DNA from: Dyadobacter sp. 50-39
GTDB lineage: Bacteria > Bacteroidota > Bacteroidia > Cytophagales > Spirosomataceae
NCBI GenBank assembly: GCA_001898145.1
Contig: MKSR01000046.1
Span: forward strand, 62,001 to 126,000
Reading direction: 5' to 3'
DNA length: 64,000 nt
Positions within the stretch are counted from its first letter, which is position 1, and every line of letters starts with the position of its first letter. Below, piece by piece: positions 45,405 through 54,403 of this stretch. The position numbers and the translations under genes were made by a program. The notes under the pieces were generated by a model. The model was not told where the DNA came from, did no database searches, and worked only from the letters and a program-made list of their open reading frames with translations.

Positions 45405-45430
45405 TAAAGCGTTAGGGAAGACTTCACAAA

Positions 45431-45502
45431 GGCTTTCTCATCAAGATTAAAGGGTTAGGTTATAGTCGAAAGCCGCGAGGGAATGTCCTTCGCGGCTTTT
45501 TT
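45431..45502 (+). promoter_or_regulatory. Putative attenuator: terminator with competing antiterminator
   Basis: A 9-bp stem (45470-45478 with 45490-45498) is followed by six T, a strong terminator, but no gene precedes it on this strand. GGCTTTC (45431-45437) is an exact reverse complement of GAAAGCC (45468-45474), which includes five bases of the terminator's left arm. The two pairings exclude each other, as in an attenuator controlling the SelW-like gene that begins 48 bases later. It could also be the end of a small RNA. Seen directly: pairings and T-run. Function: inference. Confidence 0.55.
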
Positions 45503-45550
45503 GATTCTTTATCATCAATGCCGACTTTTGGCATTCAAAGCAAATACGAC

Positions 45551-45826
45551 ATGAAACCGACCATCGAAATTGAATATTGCCCCAAATGCGGATGGCTTTT
45601 GCGCGCGGCCTGGATGGCACAAGAGCTTCTGACGACTTTCCAGGATGATTTACATGCAGTTCAGCTCAGACCGTCCGAAGTTGCGGGCCGGTATACGGTC
45701 ACCATGGGAGAGGAGTTGCTCTGGGACAGAAAGCGCGAAGGGCATTTTCCGGAACCTAAGGAAATCAAGCAGCGGGTGCGGGATATCATAGCGCCCGATC
45801 GCAGCCTGGGGCACAGCGACCGGTAG
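45551..45826 (+). CDS. SelT/SelW/SelH-family (Rdx) selenoprotein-like protein
   Basis: A 91-residue thioredoxin-like protein of the SelW/Rdx family. The motif EYCPKCGWLLRA has a Cys10-x-x-Cys13 pair in place of the Cys-x-x-Sec of selenoproteins, and HFPEPKEIKQRVRDII is the usual C-terminal block. The ATG at 45551 fits the family; an earlier ATG at 45518 would add an unusual extension. It is probably a small redox protein. A putative attenuator sits just upstream. Confidence 0.88.
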   Translation: MKPTIEIEYCPKCGWLLRAAWMAQELLTTFQDDLHAVQLRPSEVAGRYTVTMGEELLWDRKREGHFPEPKEIKQRVRDIIAPDRSLGHSDR

Positions 45827-45875
45827 TTTAATCGCCTTTTTGTGTCATTTTGGCGGGTGGTGTTTATCGATACTG

Positions 45876-45883
45876 TAATTTTG
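45876..45883 (+). promoter_or_regulatory. Candidate -7 element (TAATTTTG) upstream of the Hsp20-like gene
   Basis: TAATTTTG matches TAnnTTTG, with a TTG 23 bases before it (slightly long spacing). It lies 198 bases upstream of the ATG at 46081, so a long leader would be implied. Weak support. Confidence 0.3.
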
Positions 45884-46080
45884 GCATTAAATGGCTCCTG
45901 CTATCCTCGTTCAGTTCATGCTGTTGCGTGAAAGCACACCAGATTGCTTCAATTGCTGATTTTTAACACACAAGCGCTTCTGCTATACACCCGTTTGGGA
46001 GAGTTTTTTGCCGGAAAACGATCTTTGGCACGCAGTTTTTCGTTAATAGGTAAAACTTGTGAACCTAAAACGCGATAGCT

Positions 46081-46503
46081 ATGGAAAGCAAACTAAAAAT
46101 ACCACGGGAGATGTTGATGAACATAGATTTTATCAACACAGTGAACGGTGGAATGAGTGAGCCCTCTATTAAGCTTGACAAAGGGTCGGACGGTTTTGAA
46201 GTCGTTGTGAAAATTCCAGGCATCGAGGTTGAGGATCTGCAATTAGAAGTTGTAAAAGGTAAAAGAAACTCGAATAACTTAAAGCTTTTCCACTTACTGC
46301 CCATTTTTTCACAGGAAAATTTGCCCGACGAAGAGCAGTGGAAGACAATCCGTTTCATTAATACGTTCGTCATTCCGGAAGGAGTGGATATAGATAATAT
46401 ATCAGCAAGGTACGACGATAGCCATCGTCAACTGGTACTGTTTCTCCCGTTCGGGGACGAGCAGGGAGACTATCACCGTAAGGTCGATATCGAGCGTTGG
46501 TAA
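46081..46503 (+). CDS. Hsp20/alpha-crystallin-like small protein
   Basis: A 140-residue protein with an alpha-crystallin-like pattern: PSIKLDKGSDGFEVVVKIPGI and VEDLQLEVV, then FVIPEGVDIDNISARY and QLVLFLPF, as in the strands of Hsp20 chaperones. The usual Gly in the final A-x-Y-x-x-G-x-L segment is not clear, and there is a 30-residue insertion in the middle (KRNSNNLKLFHLLPIFS region). It is probably a divergent holdase-type protein. The gene looks AT-rich and has its own terminator. Confidence 0.7.
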   Translation: MESKLKIPREMLMNIDFINTVNGGMSEPSIKLDKGSDGFEVVVKIPGIEVEDLQLEVVKGKRNSNNLKLFHLLPIFSQENLPDEEQWKTIRFINTFVIPEGVDIDNISARYDDSHRQLVLFLPFGDEQGDYHRKVDIERW

Positions 46504-46521
46504 TATAAGTGATTGAGTGCT

Positions 46522-46548
46522 AAGCCTGGCCAGTTGCCGGGCTTTTTT
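46522..46548 (+). terminator. Terminator after the Hsp20-like gene
   Basis: A 9-bp stem with one G-T pair (46522-46530 with 46536-46544) runs into TTTTTT. Confidence 0.85.
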
Positions 46549-46750
46549 ATTGCCCTACGTCGTTGTGAGGCCGGTTTTGATAATTTCGATAGCATAGTAA
46601 CCGATTTGAATGGTATTTATCCTTTTTGAGGTTGTACGCTTCTAATAGAATGCATTAAGATTGAGTAAAGATTCCCCACATTAACTGAAAACGAAGGACA
46701 TATCTGTATCTTGCAATACAATTGCCTTAGTCCTCGTCAATCTCAACGTT

Positions 46751-47080
46751 ATGAAAAAGTCTAATATTTTTGCCTTCATTGAACTTTCAAAGCTTGTCGA
46801 AGAGCTGAAAGTTGACCAGTCCAAATTGAGACAGAAGCTGAAATCACAGTCTGCGTACTTCAACATTCTCGAACCCAGGTATTTTTCGGAAGGACTGATT
46901 GGCGAATGGGAGAACATTCTCAGCGTCATCAAGCAGAAGGGTGCCAAAGTGAACGAGGAAGGTCGTGTGGTGTCGAATGCTGTTAGTAACACCATCGACC
47001 ATCTGACTGACAAGGAGTGTGTGGCGCTTGTGGAGCGTGTCAACTCGGTCTACGACTCAGTGAAAAAGGAGTTTCAGTAG
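46751..47080 (+). CDS. Small protein of unknown function
   Basis: A 109-residue, mostly helical soluble protein (KKSNIFAFIELSKLVEELK, DHLTDKECVALVERV). No motif I recognise, no signal peptide. It stands alone with about 250 bp of non-coding DNA upstream and is convergent with metG. The gene looks AT-rich beside its neighbours. Reality as a gene is supported by its isolated position and the hairpin directly after the stop. Confidence 0.5.
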   Translation: MKKSNIFAFIELSKLVEELKVDQSKLRQKLKSQSAYFNILEPRYFSEGLIGEWENILSVIKQKGAKVNEEGRVVSNAVSNTIDHLTDKECVALVERVNSVYDSVKKEFQ

Positions 47081-47086
47081 CGAAGA

Positions 47087-47118
47087 GGCCCTGCATGGTA
47101 CTCCGCCAATGCAGGGCC
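47087..47118. terminator. Hairpin between the orphan gene and metG
   Basis: A perfect 10-bp stem (47087-47096 with 47109-47118) lies between two convergent stops. T-runs on either side are short, so it is a plausible but weak bidirectional terminator. Confidence 0.6.
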
Positions 47119-47128
47119 GTTGCATTAT

Positions 47129-49204
47129 TTAATTGACGGTCCCGCCGTTCCAGACGTCTTTTCCCGGCTGTACGAATGCCAGGCTTCCATCACGGTCTTC
47201 GGCCATCAGGATCATTCCGTGGCTTTCCATTCCCATCATCTTTCGCGGGGCCAGATTGGCCAGGTACAGTACCTTTTTGCCAATCACTTCTTCGGCTTTG
47301 AAATGCTCTGAAATGCCGCTTAGCACAGTCCGCTGCTCCGAACCGATATCGACGAGCAATTTGAGGAGTTTCTTACTTTTCGGCACGTTCTCGGCTTCGA
47401 GGATGGTTGCGATGCGGATATCCATCTTTGCGAAATCGTCATACTGAATTTCAGATTTCACGGGAAGCACGGTTTTGCCTTCCAGCTCATTGAGCCGTTT
47501 CGCATCGTGCAGTTTTTGTACCTGCTTTTCGATCACGCTGTCGTCAATTTTTTCAAAGAGCAGTTTCCCTTCCAGCACCGGTTGTCCAACGGGAAGCAAA
47601 TCCGCATGGCCTGCATCCTGCCATGTCTTGCCCGACAGCCCGAGCTGCTCCTGGATTTTGGCTGAGGTAAACGGCAATACCGGCTCCGAAACGATCGAAA
47701 GCGTTGCTGAAATCTGCAATGCGATATTTAAGATTGTATTCACACGCTCCGGTTCGGTTTTGATCGCGTGCCAGGGCTGTGTGTCAGCGAGGTATTTGTT
47801 ACCTGTGCGTGCAAGGTCCATGATCGACGCCAGCGCTTCACGGAAGCGGTAATTTTCCATCGATTCGGCAATCCTCGCCGGGAACGCCGCCAGTTCGGAG
47901 AGTGCGGCGCGGTCGATATCCTGCAATTCGCCGCGTTGCGGAACTTTGCCCTCGCAGAATTTCTGGGTAAGCACCACGGCGCGGTTGATGAAGTTTCCGT
48001 AAATACCTACCAGTTCGCTGTTATTACGGGTCTGGAAATCTTTCCAGGTGAATTCGCTGTCCTTGGTCTCGGGCGCATTCGCGGTGAGCACGTAGCGAAG
48101 TACATCCTGTTTGTCGGGTAGTTCTTCGAGGTATTCGTGCAGCCACACGGCCCAGTTGCGCGAAGTCGAAATTTTATCGCCTTCCAGGTTCATGAATTCA
48201 TTGGCAGGGACATTGTCCGCCAGGATGTAATTCCCTTCGGCCATAAGCATGGCGGGGAATATAATGCAGTGGAAAACAATATTGTCCTTGCCGATAAAAT
48301 GCACAAGCTTGGTCTCGCCCTGCGACGCATCTTTCGCGGGCTGCCACCATTTTTGCCAGCCTTCGTCAGTGCCGTTTTTCTGAATGAGCCAGTCTTTGGT
48401 CGCCGATATGTAGCCGATCGGCGCTTCGAACCAGACATATAATACCTTTCCCTCGGTGTTTTCAACGGGTACTTTAATCCCCCAGTCGAGGTCACGGGTC
48501 ATAGCGCGCGGTTTGAGGCCGTCTTTGAGCCAGCTCTGGCATTGTCCGAACACATTCGTTTTCCATTCGGAATGGCTGTTGACATACGCTTCAATATCCG
48601 GCTGCATTTTATCCAGCGGCAGATACCAGTTTTTGGTCGCTTTCAATACCGGTTTAGCGCCGGACAGTGTAGAACGCGGATCTTTCAGTTCCAATGGACT
48701 TAATGTAGAACCGCAACGCTCGCATTGGTCGCCATAGGCATTCGGATTGGCACATACCGGGCAGGTACCTACGATGTACCGGTCGGCGAGGAACTGCTGG
48801 GCGGTTTCGTCGTAGTATTGCTCGGTGGTTTCTTCTACAAATACCTTTTTATCATACAGGTCCCTGAAAATTTCGCGGGAAGTTTCGTGATGCACAGGCT
48901 TGCTGGTGCGCGAATATACATCGAACGAAATGCCCAGCGATTTGAAGGAGGCGTCGATCTGCTCGTAGTATTTATCGACCACCTGCTGGGGTGTGAGGCC
49001 TTCTTTTTTAGCACGGATCGTGATGGGAACGCCGTGCTCGTCCGTACCGCTGATAAACGCCACTTCCTTCCCGGAGGCGCGCAAATAACGGACGTATATA
49101 TCTGCCGGTACATAGCAGCCGGCCAAATGGCCAATGTGGATCGGGCCGTTGGCGTAGATCAGCGCTGCTGTGACGGTATATCTTTCGGGATTTGAAATCG
49201 GCAT
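47129..49204 (-). CDS. metG: Methionyl-tRNA synthetase
   Basis: A 691-residue class I synthetase. HIGH is at 23-26 ([10 protein letters not shown]); a zinc knuckle with four Cys is at about 146-163 ([18 protein letters not shown]); the KMSKS-type loop reads DKISTSRN (about 340-346); the C-terminal 105 residues are an EMAPII-like tRNA-binding domain ([23 protein letters not shown]). This is the longer MetG with dimer-forming tail. Confidence 0.97.
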   Translation of the reverse strand: MPISNPERYTVTAALIYANGPIHIGHLAGCYVPADIYVRYLRASGKEVAFISGTDEHGVPITIRAKKEGLTPQQVVDKYYEQIDASFKSLGISFDVYSRTSKPVHHETSREIFRDLYDKKVFVEETTEQYYDETAQQFLADRYIVGTCPVCANPNAYGDQCERCGSTLSPLELKDPRSTLSGAKPVLKATKNWYLPLDKMQPDIEAYVNSHSEWKTNVFGQCQSWLKDGLKPRAMTRDLDWGIKVPVENTEGKVLYVWFEAPIGYISATKDWLIQKNGTDEGWQKWWQPAKDASQGETKLVHFIGKDNIVFHCIIFPAMLMAEGNYILADNVPANEFMNLEGDKISTSRNWAVWLHEYLEELPDKQDVLRYVLTANAPETKDSEFTWKDFQTRNNSELVGIYGNFINRAVVLTQKFCEGKVPQRGELQDIDRAALSELAAFPARIAESMENYRFREALASIMDLARTGNKYLADTQPWHAIKTEPERVNTILNIALQISATLSIVSEPVLPFTSAKIQEQLGLSGKTWQDAGHADLLPVGQPVLEGKLLFEKIDDSVIEKQVQKLHDAKRLNELEGKTVLPVKSEIQYDDFAKMDIRIATILEAENVPKSKKLLKLLVDIGSEQRTVLSGISEHFKAEEVIGKKVLYLANLAPRKMMGMESHGMILMAEDRDGSLAFVQPGKDVWNGGTVN

Positions 49205-49267
49205 TTGAAATCAGGGATTTGGTTCAATCATCGGAGCCCGGTGGTGCTCCCCGGTGTAGCCGGAGCG

Positions 49268-49275
49268 CAAAATTA
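49268..49275 (-). promoter_or_regulatory. Candidate -7 element (TAATTTTG) for metG
   Basis: The minus strand reads TAATTTTG, 64 bases before the metG ATG. It matches TAnnTTTG; a TTG lies 24 bases further out, slightly long. Confidence 0.45.
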
Positions 49276-49350
49276 GTAAAAAGGCTTGCAATGGTGTGAC
49301 AAACTACTTTTTTACTACGAACTTTGATCGAAACTATTTGTTTTGCTTAC

Positions 49351-50349
49351 ATGAAAGTACTCATTACCGGTGCGACGGGCTTAGTGGGCAGTGCAGTGGC
49401 CAGGAAGTTTCTGTCGGAAAATCATGAAGTATCCGCGTTGACGCGCCCGGGCGCTGACCGGCGCCTGCTCGCCGAAGAACACCCTAAACTGACATGGGTA
49501 GAAGGAGATATTCTGGATATTCTTTCCCTTGAAAAGGCCATAGAATCAGTAGATTACGTGGTTCACACGGCGGCTGTGGTGTCGTTCATCCCACGTGAGC
49601 GGAAAATGATGTACAAAGTGAATGCGGAGGGCACTGCCAATGTGGTGAATGTGTGTTTGAAATACAAAACACAAAAACTCGTACATGTAAGCAGCATTGC
49701 GGCGATCGGCCGGCCGGATCCCCGCAAGCTGTCGGCAAACCGCGATGTGGTTCTGGACGAAGAGCAGCGCTGGGAAGATTCCCCCGAGAATTCGGAATAT
49801 GCCAAAACGAAGCACATGGCCGAACTGGAAGTGTGGCGCGGCATCGCGGAAGGGCTCAACGCCGTGATCGTGAACCCTACGATCATTCTGGGTGAGGGGG
49901 ATTGGGAAAAGAGCAGTACCCAGCTTTTCAGGTACGTATATAGAGAAAAGCCATTTTACACGGAGGGGATTGCGAACGTCGTCGACGTGCAGGATGTGGC
50001 TGAAATCGTGTACCGCCTGGCCGGCTCGGACATCGCCGGCGAGCGTTTCCTGCTCAATGCGGGGAGCATTTCCTACCAAAATTTGTTCAATATGATAGCG
50101 GATCAAATGCGCCGCAAAAGGCCGTCTTTTAAGGTCGGTAAAGGCCTTGCGGGGGTTATCTGGCGGGTGGAGGCTGTACGGACGTGGTTGCTGGGCACAA
50201 AGCCGCTGATTACCAGAGAAACAGCCCAATCTGCTGCCAGGAAAATCACCTACGACAACGGCAAAGTGAGGAAAGCATTAGATTTTCAATTTCAGTCTAT
50301 TGAGGAAACGGTGTCCCGCATTAGTGAAAGTTTGCTCGGGAGGATTTGA
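49351..50349 (+). CDS. NAD-dependent epimerase/dehydratase family protein
   Basis: A 332-residue extended short-chain dehydrogenase of the dihydroflavonol-reductase-like group: VLITGATGLVGSAVARKFL, VVHTAAVVSF, VHVSSIAAIGRP and YAKTKHMAE (Tyr-x-x-x-Lys). The ATG at 49351 is used; an in-frame TTG at 49324 adds nothing conserved. Such proteins reduce or epimerise diverse small molecules; the substrate is not indicated by the neighbours. It is divergent from metG. Confidence 0.88.
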   Translation: MKVLITGATGLVGSAVARKFLSENHEVSALTRPGADRRLLAEEHPKLTWVEGDILDILSLEKAIESVDYVVHTAAVVSFIPRERKMMYKVNAEGTANVVNVCLKYKTQKLVHVSSIAAIGRPDPRKLSANRDVVLDEEQRWEDSPENSEYAKTKHMAELEVWRGIAEGLNAVIVNPTIILGEGDWEKSSTQLFRYVYREKPFYTEGIANVVDVQDVAEIVYRLAGSDIAGERFLLNAGSISYQNLFNMIADQMRRKRPSFKVGKGLAGVIWRVEAVRTWLLGTKPLITRETAQSAARKITYDNGKVRKALDFQFQSIEETVSRISESLLGRI

Positions 50350-50425
50350 AATCCGGGGAATTATTTTATAACTTTCTTTCATTAACAGTGGTGCATTTGC
50401 CCTCGATTCTAACCTAGCGGTTCGT

Positions 50426-51832
50426 ATGATGGAGAAAAATTTCGGTGAAAGGAAGGATTATATGAAGGAGACACTGCTCAGGTTCGAAAGAATGCTGAAA
50501 ACCAGCGAGCCGGTCTTTTTTGATTTGGATACTTACGAAAAGGTTACAGTACATTACATAGAAAAGGGGGATTGGGAAAAAGCGTTTAAAGCTTGTGAGA
50601 TGGGTCTGTCGGATTACCCCTATTCGCTCGATCTGCTGCTCAGCATGGTCCAGCTGCACGCCAACCGCGGCGAGCACGAATTGGCCCTCGAAATATTGGA
50701 GCGCGCCTCGCTATTTCATCCCGGAGACATTGAAATCTCATTCATGCAGGTGGCAGTCGCCAATATGATGGGAGAATACGAGGAGGCGATCGAAATCCTC
50801 GAAAACCTGCTCGGCAGGGTAGAGGACCGGGACGAAATTTATTTCCAGATCGGGCAGACTTACCAGAACTGGGGCAAATACGAAGATGCGATCAAGTATT
50901 ATAAAAGGTCGCTTCGCAACAATCTGAACAATGAGAATGCGCTTTACGAACTGGCCCATTGCCTCGACCTGGTAGGCCATCTGGAAAGCCATTTGGGATA
51001 TTATAACGACCTCGTCGACCGGGATCCATTCTCGCACCACGCCTGGTATAATCTCGGGATTGCATTCAGCAAGCTGGAACGCCACGAAGATGCTGTGCAC
51101 GCCTATGAGTACGCGACGCTGATCAGGGATGATTTTGCTTCCGCATTTTTCCAGCTCGGTAATTCCTACATGAACCTGGAAAAGTATGAGGACGCCAAGT
51201 TGCAATACCTGCGGGCTATTGAGCTCGAAGGCGACCAGCCCGAAACCTGCTGCTGCCTCGGGACGTGCTATGAGAAGCTGGGTGAATTTGAAACAGCCAT
51301 TAAATACTACCGCCAAACGGTCAAACTGGACAGCCAGTGGGACGATGGCTGGTATGGCCTCGGCATTTGTTTCAGTGAACTGGGCCGCTGGTACGAAGCG
51401 GTGGGTTTCCTCCGCAAAGCGATCCAGATTACGGAACTTAACCCGGATTACTGGCTGGCATTGGCAGAAACTGAATTCAAAGTCGGTAACGTCGTTTCTG
51501 CATTTGAAGCATTTGAAAAAGCGGCGGAAATAGAGCCGTCTAACCCGGACATCTGGCTGAAATGGTCGTATGTGCTGTTCGAGCAGGGCAATTATGCCCG
51601 GGCTTGTGACTTGCTGCAGGCGGCGATCGATGAAATGTCCGAGGAAGCGGATTTGTATTACCGGATGGCCGTTTACCAAATCCACGCAGGCCAGTACCGC
51701 GAGGCATTGGTGAATCTCGAAATCGGTCTAACACTCGATTACGATGGGCACGAGCAGCTTTTTGATTTTTTTCCGGATCTGGAAAAACAGAAAGCATTGT
51801 TCCGCATTATCGAACAATACCGCGAAAAATAA
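50426..51832 (+). CDS. TPR-repeat protein
   Basis: A 468-residue soluble protein made almost entirely of tetratricopeptide repeats (about ten or more, for example YFQIGQTYQNWGKYEDAIKYY and AWYNLGIAFSKLERHEDAVHAY). No signal peptide. TPR proteins act as scaffolds; there is no enzymatic domain. Bacteroidota have a closely similar family widely conserved but without assigned function. The stop codon directly abuts the stop of the convergent glycosyltransferase gene. Confidence 0.9.
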   Translation: MMEKNFGERKDYMKETLLRFERMLKTSEPVFFDLDTYEKVTVHYIEKGDWEKAFKACEMGLSDYPYSLDLLLSMVQLHANRGEHELALEILERASLFHPGDIEISFMQVAVANMMGEYEEAIEILENLLGRVEDRDEIYFQIGQTYQNWGKYEDAIKYYKRSLRNNLNNENALYELAHCLDLVGHLESHLGYYNDLVDRDPFSHHAWYNLGIAFSKLERHEDAVHAYEYATLIRDDFASAFFQLGNSYMNLEKYEDAKLQYLRAIELEGDQPETCCCLGTCYEKLGEFETAIKYYRQTVKLDSQWDDGWYGLGICFSELGRWYEAVGFLRKAIQITELNPDYWLALAETEFKVGNVVSAFEAFEKAAEIEPSNPDIWLKWSYVLFEQGNYARACDLLQAAIDEMSEEADLYYRMAVYQIHAGQYREALVNLEIGLTLDYDGHEQLFDFFPDLEKQKALFRIIEQYREK

Positions 51833-52951
51833 TTAGCAAAGGCTCCCGTATAGCTGAACCAGCTGCCCGGCGATATGCTCGCCAGCAAACTGTTTGACAT
51901 GCAGCAGGCCCGCTTCAGATAACGAATTGCGAAGATGAACATCAGTGACCAGCTTTTGCAGCTGTTCGCTGATGTTTTCTGCTTGATAAGGGTCTGCGTA
52001 AAGCCCGCCAGGGCCGCCTGCTTCTTCCAGGCACGAACCCTTCGCCGCTAACACCGGTGTGCCGCTGTGCAGCGCTTCCACAATAGGGATACCGAAGCCT
52101 TCGTAAATGGAAATGTAGGCAAAAACGTCCGCGGCCTGATACAATGCCGGCAAATGCGGCGTCGAGACATTATGCAGCAGCAATACCCGGTCTCCCAGCT
52201 TCAACCGATCGATAGTTTCCCTGATTTTTTGCAAGTACCCCGTCGGTTTCCCCACTAAAACCAGTTTAAAATCATGATTTTTCAATTGGGCAAAGCCCTC
52301 CACCAACCGGTGCTGGTTTTTGCGCTCCTCCAAGGTGCCTACACAAAGCACAAACGGGCCTTCAATACCATATTCAGTGCAAATGCGGCTTCTTTCTTCC
52401 GCGGTAAGCTGTTTTTGAAATACCGGGTTAGAATCCTGGTAAATGACTTTGATTTTTGAATCCTCTACGCCATACAGCTCTATCAGATCGCGGCGCGTCT
52501 GATCGCTGACCGCTACCACGGAATCCGCACGTTTGCAGGCGGATTTGAATTTGTGCCGGTAAATGGCGCGGTCGACAGGTTTGAACAAATGCGGAAGCCG
52601 CTCGAAAATCAGGTCGTGAATGGTTACGATCGACCTGATACCTGCCTTCCGCAAACCCTGGGGGATTTCGTTGCTGAGGCCATGGTAAATGTCAACATCA
52701 TCCTCTTGCAGCTGGCGCGTAATGCGAGCGTAACGCCAGTAGGCGGACAACTTCCGGTCGATAAAACCTTTTGGGTATTGTATTGAGCCGGTGGGAAATC
52801 CGTCGAACAGGTTTCGGTTGTTTTTGGGTGTGTAGGCGAGGTATTCGTGGGCGGGTTCATGCACAGCCAGTGCGTCGAGCACAAAGCGGCTGTAATTTCC
52901 CAGACCCGTTTTATTGGCAAACGCTCTTTTGGCGTCAAATCCGATGCGCAT
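51833..52951 (-). CDS. GT4-family glycosyltransferase
   Basis: A 372-residue GT-B glycosyltransferase. The start MRIGFDAKRAFANKTGLGNYSR is the glycine-rich N-terminal motif of GT4, and the C-terminal domain has FVLCVGTLEERKNQHRL and FAYISIYEGFGIPIVEALHSGTPV with the EX7E motif (Glu-Gly-Phe-Gly ... Glu-Ala). It likely transfers a hexose (for example mannose) from a nucleotide sugar to a surface glycan. The ATG at 52951 is chosen. Its 3' end abuts the TPR gene stop with no gap. Confidence 0.92.
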   Translation of the reverse strand: MRIGFDAKRAFANKTGLGNYSRFVLDALAVHEPAHEYLAYTPKNNRNLFDGFPTGSIQYPKGFIDRKLSAYWRYARITRQLQEDDVDIYHGLSNEIPQGLRKAGIRSIVTIHDLIFERLPHLFKPVDRAIYRHKFKSACKRADSVVAVSDQTRRDLIELYGVEDSKIKVIYQDSNPVFQKQLTAEERSRICTEYGIEGPFVLCVGTLEERKNQHRLVEGFAQLKNHDFKLVLVGKPTGYLQKIRETIDRLKLGDRVLLLHNVSTPHLPALYQAADVFAYISIYEGFGIPIVEALHSGTPVLAAKGSCLEEAGGPGGLYADPYQAENISEQLQKLVTDVHLRNSLSEAGLLHVKQFAGEHIAGQLVQLYGSLC

Positions 52952-53041
52952 GATGTGTAACTGCAAGGCTTTCCGAGCAAAAGTCCGTATTTTTGCGGAT
53001 ACCACCGAAAATTATTGGTGGCTATTTTGTGTTACAAAGGA

Positions 53042-54334
53042 ATGAAGAGAAACAATGTCCGCAAACGGGCTAACCCCAAAGCATCCTCCCTTTCAACAGC
53101 CGAAGAATATCAGACACACACGCTGGCCAACGGGATCCGCATTGCACACAAGCAGGTTCCTTACACGCAAATAGCGCACTGCGGCATCATGCTCGACATT
53201 GGCAGCCGCGACGAGTTGCCGCACCAGCAAGGCCTGGCCCATTTCTGGGAGCACATGGCTTTTAAAGGCACTGAAAAAAGAAGTTCCTACCACGTCATCA
53301 ACCGGCTCGAAAATGTGGGCGGCGAATTGAATGCCTATACTACCAAAGAAAAAATATGCTTCCATGCCTCGGTTCTCGACGATCATTTCGAGAAGGCGAT
53401 GGATTTGCTGGCCGATATTACTTTTCACTCCGTATTTCCCGACAAGCAGATCGAGCGTGAGCGGAATGTGATCCTGGAAGAAATGTCGATGTACGTCGAT
53501 TCGCCGGAAGATGCCATTCAGGATGATTTCGACCAGCTGATTTTCCCGGAACATGCATTAGGCGCCAACATACTGGGCACGGCCGAAACGGTCAATTCGT
53601 TCGGTCGGGAACATTTGTATGAATTTATCAACCATAATATCGATACCGAACGTATCGTGGTGTCGTCGGTAAGCAGGCTGCCGTTTTCGCGTGTGATCCG
53701 CATTGCGGAAAAGTACCTGGGCGGTGTTCCACATCGCAAGACGGCCCGTGAGAGAGTTGCACCGGTGCTTTACACGCCCCTGCGTCAGGAGCGTGTGCGC
53801 CCCATACAGCAGGCGCAAGTGGCGATGGGCCAGCCCGCATACGCATTGCTGGACGAGCGCCGGTTGCCGTTTTTCATGCTGGTAAACCTGCTTGGCGGGC
53901 CTGGAATGAATTCGCGGTTTAACCTTTCACTACGGGAGAAATATGGTTTTGTATATTCCATTGAAGCGAATTATACGCCCTACCTCGATACAGGATTCAT
54001 GGGAATCTTTTTTGGTACAGAAAAAAAGCAGCTCACCAAGAGTATTTCGCTGATCAACAAAGAATTAAAGCGTATCAGAGAAGTGCCTCTCACGACGCTC
54101 CAACTTCATCAGACGAAGGTGCAGCTGATGGGCCAGCTGGCGATGTCCGAAGAAAGCAATATGAGTTTTATGCTCATGATGGCGAAAAGCATTCTGGATA
54201 CCGGCAAAGTCGATTCGCTGCCGGAGATTTTTGGTGAAATCGAGCAGATTACCGCCGGTCAGTTGCAGGAAATAGCTGTGGAGCTGTTTAATGAGCAGAG
54301 TTTCAGCTACCTGACATTTCTCCCGGAGGAATAA
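53042..54334 (+). CDS. M16-family zinc peptidase (copy 1)
   Basis: A 430-residue insulinase/pitrilysin-family peptidase. The inverted zinc motif HFWEH (HxxEH) lies in LAHFWEHMAFKGT and the third ligand Glu in ERNVILEEMSMY. No signal peptide, so cytoplasmic unless exported another way. The ATG at 53042 is used. It is convergent with a second M16 gene (54404-55645) across a strong shared terminator. Substrates of these bacterial M16 enzymes (like PqqL or YmxG types) are mostly peptides. Confidence 0.92.
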   Translation: MKRNNVRKRANPKASSLSTAEEYQTHTLANGIRIAHKQVPYTQIAHCGIMLDIGSRDELPHQQGLAHFWEHMAFKGTEKRSSYHVINRLENVGGELNAYTTKEKICFHASVLDDHFEKAMDLLADITFHSVFPDKQIERERNVILEEMSMYVDSPEDAIQDDFDQLIFPEHALGANILGTAETVNSFGREHLYEFINHNIDTERIVVSSVSRLPFSRVIRIAEKYLGGVPHRKTARERVAPVLYTPLRQERVRPIQQAQVAMGQPAYALLDERRLPFFMLVNLLGGPGMNSRFNLSLREKYGFVYSIEANYTPYLDTGFMGIFFGTEKKQLTKSISLINKELKRIREVPLTTLQLHQTKVQLMGQLAMSEESNMSFMLMMAKSILDTGKVDSLPEIFGEIEQITAGQLQEIAVELFNEQSFSYLTFLPEE

Positions 54335-54351
54335 TCGTTTTCATAGTAACA

Positions 54352-54390
54352 CAAAAGCGCAGCCGTCTTATCGAAACGGCTGCGCTTTTT
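54352..54390. terminator. Bidirectional terminator between the two M16 genes
   Basis: A perfect 11-bp stem (54356-54366 with 54376-54386) with A-run on the left and TTTTT on the right. Confidence 0.9.
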
Positions 54391-54403
54391 GCTGATAAGG
54401 CTG

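Larger units (their letters stand above)
45144..45550. other. 407-bp non-coding divergent region
   Basis: It lies between the small Cys-tail gene (minus) and the SelW-like gene (plus). It contains TTTGTAA four times (45216, 45239, 45333, 45401), a TTGTAA at 45174, an ACGTAA/TTACGT palindrome (45289-45302), a TACATTTG element (45397-45404) and a strong plus-strand terminator (45470-45502). No tRNA or long reading frame is seen. Confidence 0.7.

Noticed and set aside
45144..45550. Possible tRNA, 6S or SRP RNA in the non-coding region
   Set aside because: No cloverleaf, no SRP apical-loop sequence and no 6S-like long bulged stem were seen by eye; only the terminator-type hairpin is clear.
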